In this document: positions 10,121-20,820 of the stretch, piece by piece
Position numbering within the stretch: position 1 is the first letter of the stretch
Layout of the letters: every line of letters begins with the position of its first letter
Assembly (NCBI GenBank): GCA_037013685.1
Contig: CM072892.1
Span: forward strand, 372,001-436,000
DNA: 64,000 bases
Direction: 5' to 3'
From: Acridotheres tristis
Taxonomy: Eukaryota > Chordata > Aves > Passeriformes > Sturnidae
Made by a program: the position numbers and the translations under genes
Notes under the pieces: generated by a model
What the model saw: the letters and a program-made list of their open reading frames with translations, nothing else
Database searches by the model: none
Told to the model about the DNA's origin: nothing

Positions 10121-10473
10121 GTTTCCCCACGCTCGGCGCTCCTTCTCCACTTTCCTCACTCGTGGGGATGAGAAATGTCTACACGGCTCTGCCTCAGCCA
10201 TTCCTCCTTTCCAGAACAAGCAGCCAGCAATGGAAAACCAGGTGAGGAACCCTGGGTAGCTCTGTGAACAGCGAGGCACAAAAATATCTGCATTGGAATA
10301 ACCCAGCTGCACAAAAATGATCCTGGCCAGGCATTCAGAGCTGGAGCTCTGCGGGGAGTGAGAGCAGGGAGAGCAGGGTGGGCAGGAGGGAACAGAGCTG
10401 CTCCAGGGGAATGACCCTCCCTGGAATGGCCGTTCTGCTTAGGACTCAATGTTCATCTTTGCATTGAATTAAA
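10121..10473. other. Unique sequence
   Basis: No gene, RNA or repeat recognised. Confidence 0.4.
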
Positions 10474-10680
10474 ATCACAAAATCCCGGAGTGCTTTGGGT
10501 TAGGATGGACCTCAAATCCCCCCCGAGCCACCCCTGCCATGGCAGGGACACCTCCCACTGTCCCAATGTCCAACCTGGCCTTGGGCACTGCCAGGGATCC
10601 AGGGGCAGCCACAGCAAATCTGGGAATTCCAGCCCAGCCAGGAGTTCCCAATTCCCAACATCCCATCCATCCCAATGGCA
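10474..10680 (-). mobile_element. CR1 LINE 3' fragment
   Basis: It reads TCACAAAATCCCGGAG (degraded tail), then CACTGTCCCAATGTCCAACC and GCACTGCCAGGGATCC, and stops at CCCATCCATCCC. Same subfamily as 3052-3462, opposite strand. Confidence 0.9.
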
Positions 10681-11180
10681 GTGGATCTTCCATCTGATAT
10701 CACTGGCTTTTAGAGTAAAAAAAATACTCCTCAGAAGAAAAAAGATTAGAAATAAGTGGTAGATTTATTTATGGCTAAATGGTATTCCCTTGAAAACACT
10801 CTGAATTTAGTTTTTTTACGTTCCCCTTGGATCAGAGCTGCCTTTCAGTTTGTCAATACAGGCAGCCAGTTCAATTATTATTTATCGAGGCTGCAGGGAT
10901 GACAAATGGCTTTGCTTACTGCAGGATTTCTTATCTTTGGCAACTCAGAGTATCAATTACTACTATTAAAAAGAAATAATTGCTGGAGTGACGAACCAGC
11001 ACACAATCAAACTGTACATAATTGCAGCCAGCACACTGCATTATGTCACATTATGTCAAAAAAAGAAATCTGAGTCGTGAACTGAAAGGCAAAAGCACTG
11101 GTGTGCTGTGACAGGGGAATGAAGGCTGAGTGCCAAACCAGGGACTGGAAATGGGGAGGTGGAGAGGGAAAGAATGACAC
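10681..11180. other. Candidate conserved non-coding element (core 10800-11060)
   Basis: AT-rich unique island with AGTTCAATTATTATTTATCG, AGTATCAATTACTACTATT and GTACATAATTGCAGCC. It lies between a CR1 and the large 9-bp array. No exon signature. Confidence 0.45.
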
Positions 11181-11181
11181 G

Positions 11182-12857
11182 GCAGTGCCAGCAGTGCCAG
11201 CAGTGCCAGCAGTGCCAACAGTGCCAGCAGTGCCAGCAGTGCCAGCAGTGCCTGCAGTGCCTGCAGTGCCAACAGTGCCTGCAGTGCCAGCAGTGCCAGC
11301 AGTGCCAGCAGTGCCAGCAGTGCCAGCAGTGCCAACAGTGCCTGCAGTGCCAACAGTGCCAGCAGTGCCAGCAGTGCCAGCAGTGCCTGCAGTGCCAGCA
11401 GTGCCTGCAGTGCCAACAGTGCCTGCAGTGCCAACAGTGCCTGCAGTGCCAGCAGTGCCAGCAGTGCCAGCAGTGCCAACAGTGCCTGCAGTGCCAGCAG
11501 TGCCAGCAGTGCCAGCAGTGCCAGCAGTGCCAGCAGTGCCTGCAGTGCCAGCAGTGCCAGCAATGCCAGCAGTGCCTGCAGTGCCAGCAGTGCCAGCAGT
11601 GCCAGCAATGCCAGCAGTGCCAGCAGTGCCAGCAGTGCCAGCAGTGCCAGCAATGCCAGCAGTGCCAGCAGTGCCAGCAGTGCCAGCAATGCCAGCAGTG
11701 CCAGCAGTGCCAGCAGTGCCAGCAGTGCCAGCAGTGCCAACAGTGCCAGCAGTGCCTGCAGTGCCAGCAGTGCCAGCAGTGCCTGCAGTGCCTGCAGTGC
11801 CAACAGTGCCTGCAGTGCCAGCAGTGCCAGCAGTGCCAGCAGTGCCTGCAGTGCCAGCAGTGCCAGCAATGCCAGCAGTGCCTGCAGTGCCAGCAGTGCC
11901 AGCAGTGCCAGCAATGCCAGCAGTGCCAGCAGTGCCTGCAGTGCCAGCAGTGCCAGCAATGCCAGCAGTGCCAGCAGTGCCAGCAGTGCCAGCAATGCCA
12001 GCAATGCCAGCAGTGCCTGCAGTGCCAGCAGTGCCAACAGTGCCAACAGTGCCTGCAGTGCCAGCAGTGCCAGCAATGCCAGCAGTGCCAGCAGTGCCAG
12101 CAGTGCCTGCAGTGCCTGCAGTGCCAGCAATGCCAGCAGTGCCAGCAGTGCCAGCAGTGCCAGCAGTGCCAGCAGTGCCAGCAATGCCAGCAATGCCAGC
12201 AGTGCCAGCAGTGCCAGCAGTGCCAGCAATGCCAGCAATGCCAGCAATGCCAGCAGTGCCAGCAGTGCCAGCAGTGCCAGCAATGCCAGCAGTGCCAGCA
12301 GTGCCTGCAATGCCAACAGTGCCAACAGTGCCAACAGTGCCAGCAGTGCCAGCAGTGCCAGCAATGCCAGCAGTGCCAGCAGTGCCAGCAGTGCCTGCAG
12401 TGCCAGCAGTGCCTGCAATGCCAACAGTGCCAACAGTGCCAACAGTGCCAACAGTGCCAACAGTGCCAGCAGTGCCAGCAGTGCCAGCAGTGCCTGCAGT
12501 GCCAACAGTGCCTGCAGTGCCAGCAATGCCAGCAGTGCCCGCAGTGCCAGCAGTGCCAGCAGTGCCTGCAGTGCCAACAGTGCCTGCAGTGCCAGCAGTG
12601 CCAGCAGTGCCAGCAGTGCCAGCAGTGCCAGCAGTGCCAGCAGTGCCAACAGTGCCTGCAGTGCCAGCAGTGCCTGCAGTGCCAGCAGTGCCAGCAATGC
12701 CAACAGTGCCAGCAGTGCCTGCAGTGCCAGCAGTGCCAGCAATGCCAGCAGTGCCAGCAGTGCCTGCAGTGCCAGCAGTGCCTGCAGTGCCAGCAGTGCC
12801 AGCAATGCCAGCAGTGCCATCAGTGCCAGCAGTGCCAGCAGTGCCAGCAATGCCAGC
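11182..12857. repeat. 9-bp minisatellite (CAGTGCCAG), ~186 units
   Basis: Units are CAGTGCCAG with three common variants: CAGTGCCTG, CAGTGCCAA and CAATGCCAG. CAATGCC units appear only after about 11560, so variants are regionally clustered. Period 9 keeps all frames open (Gln-Gln-Cys, Pro-Ala-Val and Leu-Leu-Ala repeats, up to 766 codons). No start context, introns or unique domain supports a protein. Confidence 0.98.
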
Positions 12858-12908
12858 CTCAGCAGATCCAGGGAATCCACAGCTGGGCACAGGGCATCCC
12901 CTTGCTAT

Positions 12909-13123
12909 GCCTCCCACTGTCCCAATGTCCAACCTGGCCTTGGGCACTGCCAGGGATCCAGGGGCAGCCACAGCAAATCTGGCAATTCCAGCCCAGCCAG
13001 CAATTCCCAATTCCCACCATCCCATCCATCCCTGCCCTCTGGCACTGGGAGCCATTCCCTGTGTCCTGTCCCTCCATCCCTTGTCCCCAGTCCCTCCCCA
13101 GCTCTCCTGGAGCCCCTTTAGGT
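12909..13123 (-). mobile_element. CR1 LINE fragment lacking its 3' end
   Basis: It begins abruptly at CCTCCCACTGTCCCAATG, so the octamer tail and about 60 bp of 3' sequence are missing. It runs to GAGCCCCTTTAGGT. CR1 copies normally lose 5' sequence, so loss of the 3' end next to the 9-bp array suggests secondary rearrangement. Confidence 0.88.
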
Positions 13124-14047
13124 ACACAAGGACAGAATTAGATCAGCCCAGAGCCTTTCCCCACCCCGGGCAGGCTGTCCCAGCTCTCCCAGCTCTGTCC
13201 TCCCAGGACTGGTGTCCCTCACTCCGTGTCCTGCTGCCACCCAGGGCACCCTGGCCCAGACACAGCCCCACCTTTGGGGAACTGGGAAATGCTCATTCTG
13301 CCTGCAGCTTTTGCAGATCTCTCTCAAAGGAGCAGAAGGGGGATCTTGCCCCTTCTCCTTCCTTTCCCTGGTTCCTGGCAGCCCGAGCCTCTCCTCAGTG
13401 AGCCAGGGCCGTGTCCTCAGAGCACCTGCCAAGGCAGCCGCCCACCACGAGCCGTGTGTAGCTTCTCCAAACATCCCGGGAGTTCATGTCTTCAAAGATG
13501 CTTCTACGGATTGTAAAAGATTAAAGCTAAAAGCTCTACAGCTGGAGGAAAGAGTCCCTGGCTGATTCCATGGGAGCGTGGCTGCCGTGCTGCAGTGAAG
13601 GTCCCTCCATGCCTGTGGTGGCCCCATAGCCTGAGGGACTCATCTTTGGGAAGAGAATGGAGGGATGGAACAAATGGGAAAAGCCCTGCTGAGTGTGCCC
13701 CTCCAGCCGAGTGCTGGTGCACCATGGCCATGGTTCCAGTTCCTCTGGAGTTGCCCATGCCCTGCTCTCCCTGAGCTCCTGCTGTCACTTCCTTGGACCC
13801 CACAGCCCCTCAGCACCCCAGAACCCTGGGGTTGGGCTTTCCAGACCTGAACTGATGCATTTTTGGTTGTTGCTGAGCCCTCAACTCCTTTTTCCCAGCA
13901 CTAACTTAAAACCGATTTTCCAGCCAGAAAGAATTTCCAGAAGAATTTCTTGGAGATCTCCATCCCACTCTGCACCTGCAGCAGCCACAGCGTGTGATTC
14001 CCGGCTGCTGTGGTTCCAGACCCGGCTCTCTCAGCTCCCTGCTGCTC
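13124..14047. other. Unique sequence
   Basis: No convincing exon or repeat in about 0.9 kb. A short AT-rich part lies at 13490-13545. Confidence 0.4.
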
Positions 14048-14256
14048 TCCCAGCACCCTGAGGAGCCCGGTACTCCCAGGACAGGGGTGTCCCATCCCCA
14101 TGGCAGGAATTTACCCATCAGTGTCCTCCCAGCACTCTGAGGATCCTGACATTCCCAGCACAGGGGTGTCCCATCCCCGTGGCAGGAACTCATCCATCGG
14201 TGCCCTCCCAGCACAGGGGTATCCCATCCCCACGGCAGGAATTTATCCATCAGTGC
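14048..14256. repeat. Tandem repeat, 3 irregular units of ~66-95 bp
   Basis: ACAGGGGTGTCCCATCCCC followed by GGCAGGAATTTA recurs three times, near 14081, 14160 and 14213. The third unit lacks the ACTCTGAGGATCC segment. Confidence 0.85.
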
Positions 14257-14835
14257 CCCATGTGAGCAGGGCTCTGCTGGAATCACGGCCGTCCCTCCAG
14301 CGCTGCCTCCTCTCCTCACTCCTGTCCCTGGCAGTGCTTTCATTTCCTGAAATGAAGAGCACAGCGCTGCCTGGAACGGGGACAGGCACCACCCTCACCC
14401 AGTCCCACCCAGCCACTGCCTGGGGATTTTCTTATTGCCTACGTCCATTACACTAAAAATAACCCTGACGAGCTCATTTAATTTTAGCCTATGAGTGTCT
14501 GTATGAATATTTATAATGCTGCATATTAGAAATGCTGAAAAGTTCCAGAGCCTGAGAACACGGCAGCAGACCCTGGGGAATAGAACAGCTCTTCCTTTTT
14601 TTCTGTCCTATTTCGAGCTGGTTTCACACATCCTGCATTCCCGATGTGAAGTCTCACACTGAATGTCTCAGCTGCTTGGAGCACTTTGTGATGTTTTGTG
14701 CTTGATGAACACAGACTCAGTTCCCATGAAGGGAGGGAGTGTTTCCAAAGGAATTCCCTGTGAGTTTGCGCAAGGAGAACAAACTTATTGAAGTGCTTCT
14801 CTGTTCAGGTCTGGTTTCATGTGCTTTTCATTTCA
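14257..14835. other. Unique sequence with AT-rich island 14440-14560
   Basis: The island includes CTCATTTAATTTTAGCC and GAATATTTATAATGCTGC, a candidate conserved element. The rest is featureless. Confidence 0.4.
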
Positions 14836-14937
14836 AGGCCAGGTTGGACATTGGGACAGTGGGAGGGGTCCCTGCCATGGCAGGGGTGGCTCTGGGGGGG
14901 ATTTAATGTCCTTTCCATAATTCTACAATTGTATGAC
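14836..14937 (+). mobile_element. CR1 LINE 3' terminal fragment
   Basis: AAGGCCAGGTTGGACATTGG through CCATGGCAGGGGTGGCTC, ending in a diverged tail (ATAATTCTACAATTGTATG). About 100 bp, strongly 5'-truncated. Confidence 0.88.
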
Positions 14938-15210
14938 TAGTTCTCCAAATAATGAAATCACATTTTTTCAGTTCTCACCGACCCAAGCCCAGTTTGGTTT
15001 TTGACTGCTCCAAATCCCCAGACTCTTGTCACCTCCTGCAAAACCCTCCCTGTACCCCAGGACTGGTGGCACCCGGGGTCCCTGGAAAAGCTGCACAAGG
15101 GAGCTCTGGCTGTGAGCTCTGCCCCACAGCAAGGCCTGGAGGTGTGGGAAGAGCCAGACAGAGGCTGGAACAGCCATGCAGGTGGATGAGCATGGATCAG
15201 CGTGAATCAC
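14938..15210. other. Unique sequence
   Basis: No feature assigned. Confidence 0.4.
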
Positions 15211-15909
15211 TATCCCTCTGTCCCTCTGTCCCTCTGTCCCTCTATCCCTCTGTCCCTCTGTCCTTCTGTCCCTCTGTCCCTCTGTCCCTCTGTCCCTCTG
15301 TCCCTCTGTCCCCCTGTCCCCCTGTCCCTCTGTCCCTCTATCCCCTCTATCCCCTCTGTCCCTCTATCCCTCTGTCCCTCTGTCCCTCTGTCCTTCTGTC
15401 CCTCTATCCCTCTGTCCCTCTGTCCCTCTGTCCCTCTATCCCTCTGTCCTTCTGTCCCTCTGTCCTTCTGTCCCTCTATCCCTCTGTCCCTCTGTCCCTC
15501 TGTCCCTCTATCCCTCTGTCCCTCTGTCCCTCTGTCCTTCTGTCCCTCTATCCCTCTGTCCCTCTATCCCTCTATCCCTCTGTCCCTCTGTCCCTCTCTC
15601 CTTCTGTCCCTCTGTCCCTCTGTCCCTCTGTCCTTCTGTCCCTCTGTCCCTCTATCCCTCTATCCCTCTGTCCCTCTGTCCTTCTGTCCCTCTGTCCCTC
15701 TGTCCTTCTGTCCCTCTGTCCCTCTGTCCCTCTATCCCTCTGTCCCTCTGTCCTTCTATCCCTCTATCCCTCTATCCCTCTGTCCCTCTGTCCTTCTGTC
15801 CCTCTGTCCCTCTGTCCCTCTGTCCCTCTATCCCTCTGTCCCTCTGTCCCTCTATCCCTCTGTCCCTCTGTCCCTCTGTCTCTCTGTCTCTCTGTCCCTC
15901 TGTCCCTCC
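15211..15909. repeat. 8-bp minisatellite (TCCCTCTG), ~87 units
   Basis: Units are TCCCTCTG with variants TCCCTCTA, TCCTTCTG and TCCCCCTG. The C-rich strand is all pyrimidine apart from one purine per unit. A shorter array of a related octamer lies at 27855-28099. Confidence 0.98.
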
Positions 15910-16079
15910 TCTCCCCGTGTTCCCCTCCCTCACCACTTCTGCCTGCTCATGCCCTGGCTCTGTCACAACCGAGCTGCCACCAAGGAATATTTTTCTTCTC
16001 CTGCTCTCAGAGACATTGGAGCACCTGAAGTGCCATTATCGCTGCTCTGAAGAGTTCCAGGTTTCTGTCCAATGAACAG
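15910..16079. other. Unique sequence
   Basis: Featureless spacer. Confidence 0.35.
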
Positions 16080-16390
16080 AATCAATACCAGCACTGCAAT
16101 AGGTGACGACCCCTCTATAGCTTTAGAAATTTTACATCCTTCTCCCTTCTCTGCTTTTCATTATGTCTAATTACCTGATCTATAGCTCCAAACAGGAATC
16201 AATGGGGCTGTATTGCAACAAATTATTGTGGATTCTCCTGGAAAAAAAAGGGTTCAGAGAGCGCTATTGAGTATGACACTTCCAATTATATAAAGCAAAT
16301 GAGCTTTCCATTGGAGCTGGGGAGTTGGGAGCCAGTTCATAAACACGCCTCATACTCCACTGAGGAGCAAATCAGTTCATTTGTACTTTG
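16080..16390. other. Candidate conserved non-coding element
   Basis: AT-rich unique DNA with ATGTCTAATTACCTGATC, GCAACAAATTATTGTGG and CCAATTATATAAAGC. TATAAAG near 16289 could be a TATA-like element, but no transcript is evident. Confidence 0.45.
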
Positions 16391-16500
16391 GGACTTCCCC
16401 CTGCACCTTCCAGGGGGGCTCTGTGTCCTCAGCACTGCACCCTGACCCTGATCTCTGCATGACTGTGCCCCAGATGGACGGTGTGGGGGAACTGCAGGGA

Positions 16501-16980
16501 GATGGATCCCTGGGGGATGGATCCCTGGGAGATGGATCCCTGGGGGATGGATCCTTGGGAGATGATGGATCCCTGGGGGATGGATCCCTGGGAGATGAGG
16601 GATCCCTGGGAGATGATGGATCCCTGGGAGATGGATCCCTGTGAGATGGATCCCTGGGGGATGGATCCCTGGGGGATGGATCCCTGGGAGATGGATCCCT
16701 GGGAGATGGATCCCTGGGAGATGGATCCCTGGGAGATGGATCCCTGGGAGATGGATCCCTGGGGGATGGATCCTTGGGAGATGGATCCCTGGGAGATGGA
16801 TCCCTGGGAGATGGATCCTTGGGAGATGATGGATCCCTGGGGGATGGATCCCTGGGAGATGGATCCCTGGGAGATGGATCCTTGGGAGATGGATCCTTGG
16901 GAGATGATGGATCCCTGGGAGATGGATCCCTGGGAGATGGATCCCTGGGAGATGGATCCCTGGGAGATGGATCCCTGGGA
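16501..16980. repeat. 15-bp minisatellite (GATGGATCCCTGGGA), ~32 units
   Basis: Variants are GGGGGAT/GGGAGAT, CCTTGG for CCCTGG, and units with an extra GAT (GAGATGATGG). Each unit carries GGATCC. Frames on both strands stay open. Confidence 0.97.
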
Positions 16981-17454
16981 CACTCCATGGTGTGTGGGTG
17001 CCCCTCTCAGAGGTGTGTGCAATCCAAGCACATCACTCAGATAAATGTTCCAGCAGTACCTGTGAGTTTTCCTGATTTAATAAAGGAGTTTTTGCTTTCC
17101 TGAGGCACACAGAGAAATCCAGGAGTGGTAGCAGATTTCTCTGCCTGAAGTGGAGTTGTGAGTCAATGCCTGCTGGATGCCAACATTCCCCCCCCCCCAA
17201 AATCCCATATTTGCTCAGCCCTCCTCCCCTCACTCATTGCTCCACACTGGATCCTCTGTTCTGTTATCTAAAAGCAGGTGCCAGTCTCATCTCGCTGAGA
17301 AAACACCTCTAGGAGGGAGTCAGATTGAGTTCTGGATCATACTAAACAAAAAAAAAAAAATAAATCCAGTTTTAGACATTTCCTGCTGTGGCACCTTCCC
17401 TACCGTGCACCATGACCTGGACTGTGTGACCTGAGCCCCTGCACGGCTCGCCAC
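16981..17454. other. Unique sequence
   Basis: Includes a C10 run near 17189 and a poly-A run near 17348-17361. No gene seen. Confidence 0.4.
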
Positions 17455-17655
17455 CCTGAAAACAGAGCTGAAGGATTTCACCCCTGAAAACGGAACTGAA
17501 GGATTTCATCCCTGAAAACGGAGCTGAAGGATTTCATCCCTGAAAACGGAGCTGAAGGATTTCATCCCTGAAAACAGAGCTGAAGGATTTCACCCCTGAA
17601 AACAGAGCTGAAGGATTTCACCCCTGAAAACGGAGCTGAAGGATTTTAATCCCTG
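17455..17655. repeat. 28-bp minisatellite, ~7 units
   Basis: Units contain GAGCTGAAGGATTTCA and CCCTGAAAAC, with CGG/CAG and CAC/CAT substitutions. Well conserved among units. Confidence 0.96.
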
Positions 17656-18090
17656 CAGTGCTCCCACCTTCATCTCAGGGCTAGAATTTCAATTGAGAAA
17701 ATTTCGTTATTTTGGTTTTTCTCTCAGACTCTCTTTGCCACCTTCCAGAGTGTCTCTCTGTCAGTTGTGCTTGAAGATCTGACACTGCTGGAACTCAGCT
17801 GAAAGGAAAAATTAGGAATGTGGGCACTCTTTAATCAGCCAGCTACTGTAACAAGCAGGGACAGAAAACAACGGAGAAAATCAGCCAGAAGAGTAACTGT
17901 GCTTTGAATGTTTCTATGGAAATGTATGGGAAGGAAGTGTGATGCACAGGCACCCCACCTCATTTGGTATGCACAAGGCACAACATGCTGAGCTGCTAAT
18001 GAGGTAGCAATTTGGAGGTTTGGGAAGTGCTGGCTATGCTTTGTGCCCACAAGAATCAATGAGAAGTGATGAGTGAGGGTTTACAAAATT
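17656..18090. other. Candidate conserved non-coding element
   Basis: Unique mixed-composition DNA with TTTCAATTGAGAAAATTTCG, CTTTAATCAGCCAGC and GCTGCTAATGAGGTAGC. No coding support. Confidence 0.4.
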
Positions 18091-18811
18091 CAGTGTAAGA
18101 GCTACAGGAGCTCTGTGCCTGGATGGAGGGGCAGAGCTGCCAGCAGAAGTTCCATTCCTCACCTCACGTCTGGATCAGCTTGAGCTTTTTCCTGAAAGTA
18201 CAGCAAAAAGACATACCTGCTTTCCATTTCAGAGCTGCAACTTCATAAATATTTTAATTTGCCAAGTGCCTGCTATTTAATGTTTGCATACTGAGGAAAT
18301 GTGAGCGAACATTGCCTCGCATGAAACGCCTGGAAAACAAATTTGGGCACCTTTGATTGTCTGGCTCACTGAGGAACGAAGGGAGCGTCACCCACCGTGT
18401 CCTGTCTGTTGTCAGCAAGCAACACTTTGGGATTATTTGTATTTGAAAAAAACCAACCCCACCACTGAGATGAGTACCTCTGAAGACAAAAAGTTTTGCT
18501 TTTGGCTATTAAAGGAGCAGAATAAAATAAATCACTTATGCTGAATAAATCATTGATTCTGAGTTACACGCGAGTGCTCCTCGGTGCTGGCTCCCGGGTG
18601 AGACAAGTGGGACACGTTTGTGTGACTCTACTGTTGAATTTGCAGCCTGAATCTGTCCCAAGGGCTTCCCAAAAATAACTGTGTTGAATAACTGGGTTGA
18701 AAAACAAAGATAGGCAGTGACCAAATCCAGAACACCGAGAGCACTGCAGCCTCTGCTGCTTATCTGTGTGCTGCAGGGAAGGTGCGATCCCAGCAGTGCA
18801 GGAGGGCAAAA
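18091..18811. other. Unique sequence with AT-rich island 18200-18350
   Basis: The island includes TTCATAAATATTTTAATTTGC and CTATTTAATGTTTGCATAC (an octamer-like TTTGCAT). The remainder is featureless. Confidence 0.35.
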
Positions 18812-19180
18812 ACCACAGAATCACCGAATTATTTCAGTGGGAAAAGCCCTCCCAGCCCATGGACTCCAACCTGTGCCCGATGCCCACCCTGTGCCCATCC
18901 CAGAGCTCTGAGTGCCACCCCCAGGAATTGCTGGGACACCTCCAGGGATGGGCACTCCAAACCTCCCTGGGCACTTCCAATCCCTGCCCACCCTTTCCAT
19001 GGGGAAATTCCTGCTGCTCTCCACCCTGAGCCTGCCCTGGCCCAGCCTGAGGCCGTTCCCTCTCCTCCTGTCCCTGTTCCCTGGGAGCAGATCCCAAATC
19101 CCCCCGGCTGTCCCCTCCTGGCAGGGAGTTGTGCAGAGCCACAAGGGCCCCCCTGAGCCTCCTTTTCTCCAGGGTGAGCA
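18812..19180 (-). mobile_element. CR1 LINE 3' fragment, second subfamily
   Basis: The tail CACAGAATCACCGAAT is followed by GGAAAAGCCCTCCCAGCC, CCCAGAGCTCTGAGTGCC, CCTCCAGGGATGGGCACTCC and CCAGCCTGAGGCCGTTCC, ending GCCTCCTTTTCTCCAG. It represents the CR1 region upstream of and overlapping the usual 3' end. It is the longest copy of this subfamily here. Confidence 0.92.
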
Positions 19181-19479
19181 ACCACAAATGTGGGTGAACC
19201 TTTTCCCACCTGAGCCCATGAGGATGGAGCCTCTTCTGCCCCATGCCCCAGCCGGGTTGTGCCCAGCCCCCCCTGTGTTCCAGCAGCCCTGGTGCTGGTC
19301 CGGGGCAGGAGCAGCCAGCAGAGCAGGTCAGCGCTTTGCAGTGACCTCTGTGCCCTTGTGCTGCTGTCAGGCAGTGCCTGCTGCGAGCCCCGTGCATGAG
19401 ACACATAATCTGCATTTATTCCAGCCCCGGATCAAGGGAACACATCCATAAACCCGAGGTCCTTGCGGCTCCGCGTTGA
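19181..19479. other. Unique GC-rich sequence
   Basis: Nothing assigned. Confidence 0.35.
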
Positions 19480-19770
19480 TGGAGCAGCCTCGCAAATGGA
19501 GACTATCCCTGGCAAGGGGGAGCAAAAAGCTGCTGGCAAAGAGGAATTAACTTCACTGTGCTGCATTTTATGAGGCAACAAAGAGTGTCTTGGTTCTGTG
19601 CCGTGAAAGTAAATAGAACAATATTTCAGACCTCCTTATTCAGTTGTCCAAATGCACATAACCGATTTTTGCAGATAGGGATTTATGTTCTCTTGTCAGC
19701 ATCTAATAAAGTAGAGCAATTGCTCCTGCCATTTATTTCAGTGCTGTTGCCTTTAGCTGGATATCCTTGT
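19480..19770. other. Candidate conserved non-coding element
   Basis: Unique DNA with GAGGAATTAACTTCACTG, GAACAATATTTCAGACC, ATTCAGTTGTCCAAATGC and CTAATAAAGTAGAGCAATTG. Sits just upstream of a CpG-rich stretch. Confidence 0.4.
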
Positions 19771-19789
19771 GTACATTTTGTGCTGCTCT

Positions 19790-20480
19790 GGGCACTGCCC
19801 AGCCCCTCTGTCCCGGGGGCATCGGGCAGCCCGGGGTGCCCCGGAGCGCGCCGAGCTTTGCAGAGGTGTCAGGGGTGTCCAGGGAAGGTGAGGAGAGAAA
19901 GCAGAGAAGGAGAGGCTGAGGGAGCTGGGAAGGGGCTGGAGAATTCCTGAGGGAGCTGGGAAGGGGCTCAGCCTGGAGAAAAGGAGGCTCAGGGGGCCCT
20001 TTGTGGCAGGAGTTTGTGGCACAGCCCAGCTCAGCACAGGGTGAGAAGCGCTGGGTGTGCGGGGCTGTGTCCGCACCCTGCCCCTGCCCGGGGGGCTGCG
20101 GTGGCCTCGGGGAGCCCCGCCGAGCCCCGAATGGCTCTGGAGTGGGGCAGGGCACAGCCCGGGCACCCGGCAGCCGCTGCTGTGCCCATGGCGAGCGCCG
20201 GGAGGGCAAGCGGGGAGCAGCGCTGCTCTCATTACTGTGCCAGCAGAACTCGGCGAGAAAAGAGCTTTCCATGCTTCAGTGGCAGTTTTTAAAGATTTTT
20301 TTTTTCTTTTTTCATGTTTTATTCAGCTCGAATTTGTATTTCAGCTCCGAGTTCCTTGAGAGGAAATACAAATCGATCAGAGGAGCGCGGCCGGTTCATC
20401 CCCGCGCTGTCCGTGTGAAGAATTGCTGTGCACACAGCACAGGAGCCGAGCCCAGAGCTCAGAGCTCAGAGCCCCCCGGG
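19790..20480. promoter_or_regulatory. CpG-rich stretch (possible CpG island)
   Basis: I count about 16 CpGs in roughly 190 bp at about 20050-20240, with GC near 70 percent. CpGs continue near 20385-20415 (GAGCGCGGCCGG, CCCCGCGCTGTCCG). This is the densest CpG region seen outside arrays. It could mark an unmethylated promoter of a non-coding RNA or an unannotated exon, but no TATA box or open frame supports a start. Confidence 0.4.
19868..20010 (+). mobile_element. CR1 LINE fragment with a doubled internal segment
   Basis: CTGAGGGAGCTGGGAAGGGG appears twice, joined by GGAGAATTC, then CAGCCTGGAGAAAAGGAGGC. The same segment is tandemly repeated about five times in the minus-strand CR1 at 42135-42480. 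Confidence 0.75.
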
Positions 20481-20502
20481 GCTGCCCGAGCAGGGCTTGG
20501 GG

Positions 20503-20820
20503 CTGCTGAGCCCGGCCCTGCTGAGCCCGGCCCTGCTGAGCCCGGCCCTGCTGAGCCCGGCCCTGCTGAGCTCAACTCTGCTGAGCCCAGTTCTGCTGAG
20601 CCCCGCCCTGCTGAGCCCAGTTCTGCTGAGCCCAGTTCTGCTGAGCCCGGCCCTGCTTAGCCCAGTTCTGCTGAGCCCAGTTCTGCTGAGCCCAGTTCTG
20701 CTGAGCCCGGCCCTGCTGAGCCCAGTTCTGCTGAGCCCGGCCCCGCTGAGCCCAGTTCTGCTGAGCCCAACCCCGCTGAGCCCAGTTCTGTTGAGCCCCG
20801 CTCTGTTGAGCCCAGCCCGG
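20503..20820. repeat. 15-bp minisatellite (CTGCTGAGCCCAGTT / CTGCTGAGCCCGGCC), ~21 units
   Basis: The first units are CCGGCC, then CCAGTT alternates with CCGGCC. The period is divisible by 3, so frames stay open on both strands; not a gene. Confidence 0.97.

Noticed and set aside
11046..13401. 600-766-codon frames (Pro-Ala-Val, Gln-Gln-Cys, Ala-Gly-Thr repeats)
   Set aside because: Artefact of the 9-bp array; equally open in several frames on both strands and running into CR1 sequence at the end.
16280..16295. TATA-box promoter (TATATAAAG)
   Set aside because: Lies in AT-rich DNA with no initiator, open frame or other promoter support.
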